Shown: positions 1-6,430 of the stretch, in pieces
Layout: every line of letters starts with the position of its first letter
How positions within the stretch are numbered: position 1 is the first letter of the stretch
Source: CAYPZT01 sp964415435
GTDB lineage: Bacteria > Patescibacteriota > Microgenomatia > UBA1406 > GWC2-37-13
NCBI GenBank assembly: GCA_964415435.1
Contig: CAYPZT010000013.1
Coordinates: forward strand, 1 to 26,761
Direction: 5' to 3'
Length of the DNA stretch: 26,761 nucleotides
Position numbers and translations under genes: made by a program
Notes under the pieces: model-generated
The model's input: the letters and a program-made list of their open reading frames with translations, nothing else
Told to the model about the DNA's origin: nothing
The model's database searches: none

Positions 1-1443
1 CGCGATCATTGCTCCATACTGGACAAGTCTTATTTTTGATCTATATTTGAAAATAGTATAGAAAATAAGCGGCCAAAAGACCCACAGGGAAAGATGTACA
101 TGGTATGAGATGGCAATAAGTGCTGTAGAAATATAGAGCCATCGCGTATTTTCCCGTGCCTTTATAAGTGAATAAGTAAGCCACAGGGTAATAAACGGTA
201 CTGGAAGCGGATTCCAAAATCTTCTGTCAAACAATATAAAAAATGCCGAGCCGCCATACAGTACTGCGGCAATTATGCCGGCCGGCGCACCAAAAAGTCT
301 TTTGCTGATGTATCCAATACTTATTGTGGTCATGATTCCCCACCCTGCGGCAAAATATGCCAGAATAACCGGATCACCTGAGGAGATTTTGAAAAGAATC
401 CAGTTGAGATATGTGAAACCAGGCCCCAGATAGTATTTAAGTCCAGAGGCTGATACCCCGATCCAAAGGATGTGGAAATTTTTTACGAGAGACCATGCAA
501 GGGTGGCCTGGTATTCCTCGTCGTAATTAAAACTGAAGAACTCTGCGACTTTGTATGTTCGAATATATGCAATAAGGCAAGAGGCGCATATGACTAAAAG
601 TGTAAGTACGCGCCTTCTAGTGAATAACCCTCGCACATATCTTTGCAGGAGAAGCGGGAGAGCATATGATGCTTCACTCAGAGCTGTTCTCATTCTGAGA
701 AGTAGTGTCATGAGGGAAAAAGGAAATATTATATTTTTTCCTATATAGTAGCCATAGCTTCCGTAAATCATAAGTTCCTTATGTCTGTAATCAGTCCTTG
801 TTCCCCCCTTTTTTGCTTTGTGATGATAGACCAAAGCCTCAGGTTCAAAGACAATCTTGCCATGCTTTGATGCTCTTACTCCCGCATCGATTTCCTCAAA
901 AATCTTATCAAACTGCGTATCAAACCCTTTTATCTTAAGAAGTACATCCCTTCGAAACGACATATTGCATCCGTAAGGGAAATCAACAAATTGTTTTTTA
1001 GTCGACCAGAATTTAAAACTGAAATATGTACCAATCCAGTTGGTTTTTCCTGTCGATACTTTTGTATCTTTTGGAACTCTCTCGTGATCATTTATCACCC
1101 TCCCCGCAACTCCAATAATTGAAGGATTCCGATAGGCGCGTACATGGTTCTCAAGACAGTTACTTCTAACCTCTACGTCATCGTCAAAAAAAACTATGAA
1201 ATCTCTTGTTGCCTCGTTAATGCCTTTATTCCGGGCGACCGAACTGTTTGCCTTCGGAAGATTAAAGTACTTGATCTTGTGTCGGTCCAATATTTTTTTT
1301 GCCGGATACTGTTCTGTTTCTTGTTCGACGATTATTATTTCTATACGCGGGTACTTTTTTCTGAGTTTTTTTGCTAAGGCGAGTGCGAGTGAGGACCGTT
1401 TGAATGTAGGTATTATTACGCTGACATTTTGCATATGTTTCAT
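1..1443 (-). CDS. GT2 glycosyltransferase fused to a GT-C (PMT/GT39-like) membrane glycosyltransferase, C-terminus cut by window edge
   Basis: An uninterrupted frame of 481 codons runs from ATG 1443 off the left edge. Residues 6-215 are a GT-A family 2 domain: VSVIIPTFKR start, DDD metal site at 87-89, YGCNMSFRR at 157-165, EEID acid motif at 183-186. From about residue 279 it becomes a membrane protein with the GT-C pattern: a first membrane helix, then YDEEY with D308/E309 as the expected catalytic acidic pair, more helices, and RFWNP at 408-412. The GT2 half would act in the cytoplasm and the GT-C half would use a lipid-linked sugar outside. An AGGGGA Shine-Dalgarno-like sequence lies about 4 nt before ATG 1443; an in-frame ATG at 1434 is a weaker choice. 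The GT2 half is a clear paralogue of the next gene (1477-2337). Sugar specificity cannot be read. The two-domain architecture is seen directly; its function is inferred. Confidence 0.85.
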   Translation of the reverse strand, partial: MKHMQNVSVIIPTFKRSSLALALAKKLRKKYPRIEIIIVEQETEQYPAKKILDRHKIKYFNLPKANSSVARNKGINEATRDFIVFFDDDVEVRSNCLENHVRAYRNPSIIGVAGRVINDHERVPKDTKVSTGKTNWIGTYFSFKFWSTKKQFVDFPYGCNMSFRRDVLLKIKGFDTQFDKIFEEIDAGVRASKHGKIVFEPEALVYHHKAKKGGTRTDYRHKELMIYGSYGYYIGKNIIFPFSLMTLLLRMRTALSEASYALPLLLQRYVRGLFTRRRVLTLLVICASCLIAYIRTYKVAEFFSFNYDEEYQATLAWSLVKNFHILWIGVSASGLKYYLGPGFTYLNWILFKISSGDPVILAYFAAGWGIMTTISIGYISKRLFGAPAGIIAAVLYGGSAFFILFDRRFWNPLPVPFITLWLTYSLIKARENTRWLYISTALIAISYHVHLSLWVFWPLIFYTIFKYRSKIRLVQYGAMIA

Positions 1444-1476
1444 GTCTCCCCTATTGTAGCAGATGAAGTCAGGTGT

Positions 1477-2337
1477 TTAGCTAGTCCTGTAAGCAAAAGA
1501 AGGTTTAAGAGATAGGATTCCCTTGAGAGTTTCTTTATAGTGTCCATAGAAGCCTATGATTAGTGCACCAAGACTTTTCGGAGATTCAAATGTAGACCTT
1601 TTCATTGCAATGAGAAGTGAAAGATGGGGCGCCTTGCTGTGTCTTGCCAGGAAGTATCCGTAACAGCGATAATACATGTTCATACCATTTTTCTTGATCG
1701 CTCTCGTTCCTCCCTGTCTTGCTTTCCTGTGGTAGGCCAGAGCGGCAGGCTCAAATAGTATTTTGCCGAACTTTTTCACTTTCAAAGCTGCGTCTATCTC
1801 CTCAAATGCGGAAAGCGGAGGAAGAAATTTCTCATCAAAACCTCCTGCGTCAATAAGTGTCGCCCTTCTAAACGACATGTTGCATCCGTAGGGAAAATCA
1901 ACATACTGTTTTTTAGTGCTATAAAATCTTTGAATAAACTGCGTACCAAGGGCATTCATCTTTCCTGTAGACAAATTGGTATTTGCCGGCAATGATTGTC
2001 CGTCATCGATTACTCTTCCTGCAACTCCCACTATACCAGGATCGTCATATGCCTTTAAATGTGCCGAGATAAGGCTGACGTCCGGATCAGTATCATCGTC
2101 AAGAAATATAACAACACGGCCTTTTGCCGCAAGCATTCCGATGTTTCGGGCAGCAGGCAGACTGACCTGTGAAGTGTTGATATAGGTATATCTGGCTTTC
2201 GGCAACGTAACTGCAGGACCTTGGTCCACGATGATTACCTCGGTGTTAGGCAGATTAAGTTCATCGCGCAAGGCAAGAGTAACCGCCTGGTCAAGTCGTT
2301 TATAGGTGCAGATAACTATGGAAACGTCAGGATTCAT
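1477..2337 (-). CDS. Family 2 glycosyltransferase, stand-alone paralogue of the GT2 half of the downstream fusion
   Basis: A 286-residue GT-A enzyme with the GT2 layout: VSIVICTYKR at 5-14, FLDDDTDPD with the metal-binding DDD at 80-82, PYGCNMSFRR at 149-158 and the FEEID catalytic-acid motif at 178-182, then a basic amphipathic tail. No membrane helices are evident, so it should sit on the cytoplasmic face and transfer a sugar from a nucleotide donor. The run VDFPYGCNMSFRR is identical in the fused protein at 1-1443, and the STGK, STKKQ, EEID and GGTR blocks match too, so the two arose by duplication. Its ATG lies 1 nt past the TGA of the pyruvyl transferase (TGATATG), without a Shine-Dalgarno sequence, which suggests coupled translation. 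Acceptor and donor are unknown. Confidence 0.9.
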   Translation of the reverse strand: MNPDVSIVICTYKRLDQAVTLALRDELNLPNTEVIIVDQGPAVTLPKARYTYINTSQVSLPAARNIGMLAAKGRVVIFLDDDTDPDVSLISAHLKAYDDPGIVGVAGRVIDDGQSLPANTNLSTGKMNALGTQFIQRFYSTKKQYVDFPYGCNMSFRRATLIDAGGFDEKFLPPLSAFEEIDAALKVKKFGKILFEPAALAYHRKARQGGTRAIKKNGMNMYYRCYGYFLARHSKAPHLSLLIAMKRSTFESPKSLGALIIGFYGHYKETLKGILSLKPSFAYRTS

Positions 2338-2338
2338 A

Positions 2339-3613
2339 TCACTTTTGATGTAAAAATGACAATAGGGTGAATATATTTGCTTGATTTGAGGTAGAAAGAG
2401 CTTTTAATGGGAATGTCTTGAGATCACGCATTCGAAAGAGTGCTGGGTCAGAACGAAGTCTCCGGTTTATCCTCGTAAGCCTGCTTTTTTCAATTGCGGT
2501 ATTCTCTATGATAGACTGGACAGTTGGAATAACATTTTCATATGCGCTTCCTTTTCTCAGATCAATAGTATAGAGATGGGCTTTCTTTTTGTAGACAAGC
2601 TTCAGAAGCTGTGAGTTTTTAAGATCATAGTAACTGTCCGAGATCACACTTACGACCGGCACATTCTGCGATAGTGCAAAGACAAGTCCGTGGTAGCGTG
2701 TACTTATAAGAAGATCAGTTCCAGCCGTTGCCTTTTGAACAGAAGATACGGGATCGGCGTGGTCGATGTGCGCGAGCTTTATTTGGTTTCCTACCGCTTT
2801 GTGTATTCTTGCAAATAGTGCCCGATCACCATAATTTTTCCCACCCAAAAGATGCGGAATAAAAATAAACGTGCAGTCACACTTGACTGAAAGGGTACGA
2901 ATGAGACGAATTCCGAATATGCTTATATCTTCTAACCCGTTGTTTGCAAGCGGGTGCAGTGACAGACCAACGACCGGTTTATTATTCCTTTTCTTTCTTT
3001 GTGTCGGTTTCTTAAGTTCAGAATAAGCTATATCGAGCATCGGCCTAAACTGTGTATTTTTGTCCTCGCGCACTCCTATTATGCGTGCCGATTTCATAAG
3101 AAGATGTGTGACCACGCTGTCGACCGGCTTGAAGGGCCCTATACTTTGACTTGTCAAAACAATGTCTTTTCCACAAACGAGTGATGCAAAAAGCAGAAAA
3201 TTTACGTAGTAAAGCCACGCGGGATAGAGGCTATTTATGTTACCGCCTCCTATAAAGTGAATGCGGTCATGGGATCTGACGACTTGTATAAGTCTCTCTT
3301 CGCTTTGGGAAAACAAAGATACGCCAGTCGCAACGAAAAGTAGGAGCTTCGCGGAGAGTGTAAAGAAGTAAAGCCGATTCAAGATTCTTTTTGTAGGCCA
3401 GACAAGGTGAGGGAATGCACGGCCGCGAATACTATTATAGGTCCTTTTCCAGGTAAGAAATGAAATCTCGCAATCTGACTCATTTTTTTTGTACCATTCG
3501 TATGCAGCTTTAAAAATAGCCTCGTCACCTACGTGAAAAAAGCTTTTGGGAAAGTTTATATGAGGGTATCCTTTTGGCGCTCCTCCGATATCGGCGATCA
3601 GTAAAATTTTCAT
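2339..3613 (-). CDS. Polysaccharide pyruvyl transferase family protein (WcaK/CsaB-like)
   Basis: A 424-residue GT-B-like protein of the polysaccharide pyruvyl transferase family. Visible landmarks are an N-terminal GDEAI at 29-33, FIGGGNIN near 120-127, TSQSIGP at 154-160, SLHP at 218-221 and the hallmark STRYHGL at 304-310, which contains the conserved His-Gly. Known members either move pyruvate from phosphoenolpyruvate to a sugar to form a ketal (as in cell-wall or exopolysaccharide pyruvylation) or are colanic-acid WcaK-like proteins of less certain role. It heads a minus operon with two GT2 proteins downstream, and its start faces the plus-strand exporter operon across 55 nt. If it really pyruvylates the glycan, the negative charge could anchor surface proteins, but no SLH-domain gene is present here. 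Confidence 0.88.
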   Translation of the reverse strand: MKILLIADIGGAPKGYPHINFPKSFFHVGDEAIFKAAYEWYKKNESDCEISFLTWKRTYNSIRGRAFPHLVWPTKRILNRLYFFTLSAKLLLFVATGVSLFSQSEERLIQVVRSHDRIHFIGGGNINSLYPAWLYYVNFLLFASLVCGKDIVLTSQSIGPFKPVDSVVTHLLMKSARIIGVREDKNTQFRPMLDIAYSELKKPTQRKKRNNKPVVGLSLHPLANNGLEDISIFGIRLIRTLSVKCDCTFIFIPHLLGGKNYGDRALFARIHKAVGNQIKLAHIDHADPVSSVQKATAGTDLLISTRYHGLVFALSQNVPVVSVISDSYYDLKNSQLLKLVYKKKAHLYTIDLRKGSAYENVIPTVQSIIENTAIEKSRLTRINRRLRSDPALFRMRDLKTFPLKALSTSNQANIFTLLSFLHQK

Positions 3614-3614
3614 C

Positions 3615-3642
3615 TTGCAATACTGAAATTATATCCTATAAT
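3615..3642 (+). promoter_or_regulatory. Sigma-70-type promoter candidate for the PP-loop/ABC exporter operon
   Basis: TTGCAA (3615-3620) and a perfect TATAAT (3637-3642) are separated by 16 nt, so a transcript would start near 3649-3650, about 20 nt before ATG 3669. The -10 region overlaps the minus-strand candidates, so the two divergent promoters may compete for polymerase. Confidence 0.5.
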
Positions 3643-3649
3643 TATATCA
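3641..3649 (-). promoter_or_regulatory. Extended -10 promoter candidate for the pyruvyl transferase operon
   Basis: On the minus strand the 55-nt divergent gap reads TG-A-TATAAT (3649 down to 3641), an extended -10 element, about 28 nt ahead of ATG 3613. A second perfect TATAAT lies at 3633-3628, 14 nt from the ATG, and would give a leader of about 7 nt. No good -35 is visible for either, so the transcription start is uncertain. Confidence 0.45.
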
Positions 3650-3668
3650 CAAAGGTCATATTTTAGCT

Positions 3669-4892
3669 ATGAGAGTAACACACTTTAAAAAGGAGCTGAC
3701 AGGCAGTCATATTGCCTACTCGGCAGACTTTATACCATCGCGCCCTGGCCTTAAAAAGCGCATTTTTTTCAGGGTTCCCCGTGCCTATGACAGGCACGAT
3801 TTTCCGTATGATGCTTTTTTCGTGGCGGCAGTTCCTATGGCTATGGCCCTGCAGGAGGACCTGCAGTTTGAAGCAACTGTTTCTGAGCGGCTTTTCCGTA
3901 TTCTACCTTCCATCAAAAAATACATTAATGAGCCTCAGTCCTCCATTAGGATCAGTGTTTCTGGTACTCTAAAACGGAAGAAAACGTCTTCCAAAAACGG
4001 TCTTTTTTTCACACTCGGTGTGGATTCCACACACTCGCTTATAGCCTCGAAGCGGTTACCAAAAAAAGATCAGGTAGATTTCCTGTTGTTTATGAACGGT
4101 TCACACAATTTTGAGCTGCCTGTCGCAGTAACCAAAACCGTGTATGCAAAAATAAGAAATTGGTCACGCTTGACAAAAACGCGCGCGATCATCATTGAAA
4201 CAAATGTACGGAAACTTGCGGACAATATTATTAACTGGGACTACTTTCATGGTGCAGCAATTGCTGCCGCGGCACACCTGGTGAGTCCTTATATCGGCAA
4301 GATGTACATAAGTAATCATGATGGTTATGGTAAGCCGCGTCCTTCAGGAACAGGTATTGAGATCGATAAGATGTGGTCTACGGAGGGTATGAAGTTTGAG
4401 TCGATCTTTCCATCATATAAGCGTCTTATGAAGATAAGTGAGATTATAGACTCCAGTCAGTGGAATAGGTTCAAGCAAGACATATGGGTATGTACGCATA
4501 GACCCAAATCTGCGCATATGCTAAACTGCGGCAGGTGCGAAAAATGTATTAAAAATACCTGTCGCTTTATGATTATCGCAGGGAAGAAAAAGGCACTCCC
4601 CTTTCCGAAGCTGAAACCCTCATTTTTTATAAAACTAGAGCCTGAAACGGGACCAACTACGGGCTGGGTCAAGATCTACCAGGGGCTCAAGGAAAAAAAT
4701 CTGATGGACGAGAAACTGTCGGCAATGATCAGTGCCTATATTGCCCGAAGATTTGCAATCGAGAAAAGTAAGAAAAGACGGGAACAGGTCGATGCATTTA
4801 AAAAAGGCATAAAGAAAGCGCTCGTTCGACTCCAACTCCTAAACGAGGTGCTTTATCTAAAGAATAATCTTCAAAGAGTGTACGTAAGGTAA
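3669..4892 (+). CDS. PP-loop ATP-pyrophosphatase-like protein with QueC-like cysteine cluster, unknown function
   Basis: A 407-residue protein of uncertain role. An N-terminal region of about 105 residues leads to FFTLGVDSTHSL (113-124), a variant of the PP-loop SGGxDS motif of the adenine nucleotide alpha-hydrolase-like superfamily (QueC, asparagine synthase, amidotransferases). Toward the C-terminus, C275, C287, C290 and C293, with C298 nearby, form a C...CGRCxxC cluster much like the zinc site of QueC, followed by a long basic helical tail. QueC itself is shorter and makes a deazapurine; nothing else here points to that pathway. The gene leads the operon with the ABC exporter, 30 nt ahead of the ATPase. 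By analogy with WbpG-type PP-loop enzymes it might adenylate a carboxyl group on a sugar or a tail acid, but that is conjecture. The -10 box and the lack of a nearer in-frame ATG support start 3669. Confidence 0.75.
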   Translation: MRVTHFKKELTGSHIAYSADFIPSRPGLKKRIFFRVPRAYDRHDFPYDAFFVAAVPMAMALQEDLQFEATVSERLFRILPSIKKYINEPQSSIRISVSGTLKRKKTSSKNGLFFTLGVDSTHSLIASKRLPKKDQVDFLLFMNGSHNFELPVAVTKTVYAKIRNWSRLTKTRAIIIETNVRKLADNIINWDYFHGAAIAAAAHLVSPYIGKMYISNHDGYGKPRPSGTGIEIDKMWSTEGMKFESIFPSYKRLMKISEIIDSSQWNRFKQDIWVCTHRPKSAHMLNCGRCEKCIKNTCRFMIIAGKKKALPFPKLKPSFFIKLEPETGPTTGWVKIYQGLKEKNLMDEKLSAMISAYIARRFAIEKSKKRREQVDAFKKGIKKALVRLQLLNEVLYLKNNLQRVYVR

Positions 4893-4907
4893 GTTTCCAT
4901 AAGCTTG

Positions 4908-4916
4908 TGCTAGAAT
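4908..4916 (+). promoter_or_regulatory. Extended -10 box immediately upstream of the ABC ATPase start
   Basis: TGC-TAGAAT fits an extended -10 (TGn plus a 5/6 match to TATAAT). Only 6 nt (4917-4922) separate it from ATG 4923, so a transcript would begin at or within a base of the A of the start codon. This could give the exporter a leaderless mRNA in addition to the long operon transcript. Confidence 0.4.
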
Positions 4917-4922
4917 AAACCT

Positions 4923-5657
4923 ATGAATGACGTAGGCACCATAACTTTCGAGGACGTTAATAAATACTTCTACTTCCAGCACCAGCGCACTCTTAAAGAG
5001 CTTGTACAGGCAGTATTCCGAAATCAAAAGACCCTGGAACGAGTCCATGCACTTCGTGAGTTATCACTTCAGATTAAAAATGGAGAAGCTGTGGGTATCA
5101 TAGGAAGGAATGGCGCAGGCAAATCGACCCTTCTGAAACTTATTGCAAAAGTCTCACAGCCAACGAGCGGAACAGTAAAAGTCCAGGGCAAGGTTGCCCC
5201 CCTTATAGAGTTGGGAGCTGGTTTCCACCCAGAACTTACCGGGCGTGAGAATATTTATCTGAACGGAGTTATTCTGGGTCTAACGGAAAAGGAAATCGAG
5301 AAAAAATTTCGCCCGATAGTGGAGTTCTCTGAAATCGAAAAGTTTATTGATATACCTGTAAAGCACTATTCGTCGGGCATGTATATGAGGCTTGCCTTTT
5401 CGGTGGCCGTGTTTACAGATCCAGATATACTTCTCATAGATGAGCTTTTTGCAGTAGGCGATATAACGTTTCAAAAAAAATGCATGACAAAGATGATGGA
5501 GTTTAAAAAAAAGGGTGTGACGACCATTTTCGTTTCGCATGAGATGTCACTTATCGAAGCCTTTTGTGATAGAGTGGTGTACCTTCAGCAGGGAAAGGTT
5601 CTTTATGATGGGAACGTGCATCGAGGTTTGCAGTTATATACAAAGGAAGATAAGTAA
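4923..5657 (+). CDS. wzt: ABC transporter ATPase of a polysaccharide exporter (Wzt/KpsT/TagH type)
   Basis: A 244-residue nucleotide-binding subunit. Walker A GRNGAGKST is at 61-69, the Q-loop region follows with IELGAGFHPELTGREN near 95-110 (typical of glycan exporters), the signature YSSGM is at 149-153, Walker B ILLIDE at 169-174, and the switch His at H206 in FVSHE. The extra N-terminal segment before strand 1 (VNKYFYFQHQRTLKELVQ) is also typical of Wzt and TagH. The protein ends soon after the ATPase core, so it lacks the C-terminal carbohydrate-binding domain of O-antigen Wzt proteins such as E. coli O9a; KpsT-like exporters are similarly short. It should power flipping of a lipid-linked glycan through the permease encoded 1 nt downstream. 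The symbol is given by family, not orthology. Confidence 0.93.
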   Translation: MNDVGTITFEDVNKYFYFQHQRTLKELVQAVFRNQKTLERVHALRELSLQIKNGEAVGIIGRNGAGKSTLLKLIAKVSQPTSGTVKVQGKVAPLIELGAGFHPELTGRENIYLNGVILGLTEKEIEKKFRPIVEFSEIEKFIDIPVKHYSSGMYMRLAFSVAVFTDPDILLIDELFAVGDITFQKKCMTKMMEFKKKGVTTIFVSHEMSLIEAFCDRVVYLQQGKVLYDGNVHRGLQLYTKEDK

Positions 5658-5658
5658 T

Positions 5659-6426
5659 ATGGAATTTTGGAAATATCGTGAACTCATAAAACACCTCACA
5701 CTCCGTGACATACGTGTCCGGTATAAGCAATCCTTTTTGGGATTATTTTGGATTGTGCTCAACCCTTTTTTCCAGATGCTTATCATGAGTTTTATTTTTT
5801 CTCATATAGTGCCATTCAGGAATATCGGGATTCCCTATCCCCTGTTTCTCTACGCTGGGCTTTTGCCGTGGGTATTTTTTGTTGGATCGCTCACGACCTC
5901 AATGAACGTTTTTCTTGAGGATGCGCCTCTTATCAAAAAGATCTATTTTCCCCGGGAAGTCCTGATTCTATCCACACTTCTTGCAAAGACATTTGACTTT
6001 ATTCTGTCGCTTATTGTTTTTGTACTGCTTTTGCTTTTCTTTAAAGTTCAGTTCACCCCTTACATGCTTCTCGTGATACCAATATTTTTTATTCAGTTCC
6101 TCTTCATGTACGGGTTGTCCCTCATTCTTGCTGCGGCAAATCTTTTTTATCGCGATATCCAGTATTTGTTGAATTTGGTTCTGACGCTCTGGTTTTATCT
6201 GACTCCAGTACTGTACGCCGTAGAGCTTTTTCCCGAACAATACCGCTGGATATTCAGAATAAATCCGATGTCTGTGTTTATCAATGCTTACAGACAGGTG
6301 CTCTTCGGCGCCAAGCTTCCTAACCTAAGCAGTCTTGCGGTTGGAGCGGTGATATCGATAGTTATTTATATTGTTGCGTATAAAATCTTTAAGAAGCTTG
6401 AGGGAGTGTTCGCGGATGTAGTCTAA
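5659..6426 (+). CDS. wzm: ABC-2 type permease of a polysaccharide exporter (Wzm/TagG type)
   Basis: A 255-residue integral membrane protein. The N-terminal amphipathic stretch YRELIKHLTLRDIRVRYKQS followed by LGLFWIVLNPFFQ is the signature of ABC-2 polysaccharide permeases, and about six hydrophobic helices follow, with the conserved PREV and YLTPVLY segments. With the ATPase upstream it forms the exporter for the glycan made by this locus. The start chosen is ATG 5659, 1 nt after the ATPase stop, preceded by a GGAAG Shine-Dalgarno-like sequence inside the end of that gene. A longer frame opens at 5539 but its first 40 residues overlap the ATPase and do not match the family. The stop lies 4 nt from the stop of the convergent GT-C gene. 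Confidence 0.93.
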   Translation: MEFWKYRELIKHLTLRDIRVRYKQSFLGLFWIVLNPFFQMLIMSFIFSHIVPFRNIGIPYPLFLYAGLLPWVFFVGSLTTSMNVFLEDAPLIKKIYFPREVLILSTLLAKTFDFILSLIVFVLLLLFFKVQFTPYMLLVIPIFFIQFLFMYGLSLILAAANLFYRDIQYLLNLVLTLWFYLTPVLYAVELFPEQYRWIFRINPMSVFINAYRQVLFGAKLPNLSSLAVGAVISIVIYIVAYKIFKKLEGVFADVV

Positions 6427-6430
6427 TTCA

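Noticed and set aside
551..1459. Short plus-strand frames (551-748, 1144-1377, 1196-1459) at the left end
   Set aside because: They lie opposite the GT2-GT-C fusion, which has full domain motifs on the minus strand; the plus frames have no family-like sequence.
3669..4892. Calling the PP-loop protein QueC
   Set aside because: The PP-loop is degenerate (TLGVDST), the protein is much longer than QueC and no queuosine genes are nearby; only the superfamily is supported.
5539..5658. Upstream extension of the ABC permease to ATG 5539
   Set aside because: The added 40 residues overlap the end of the ATPase gene and do not resemble ABC-2 permeases; ATG 5659 follows a GGAAG motif and fits the family start.
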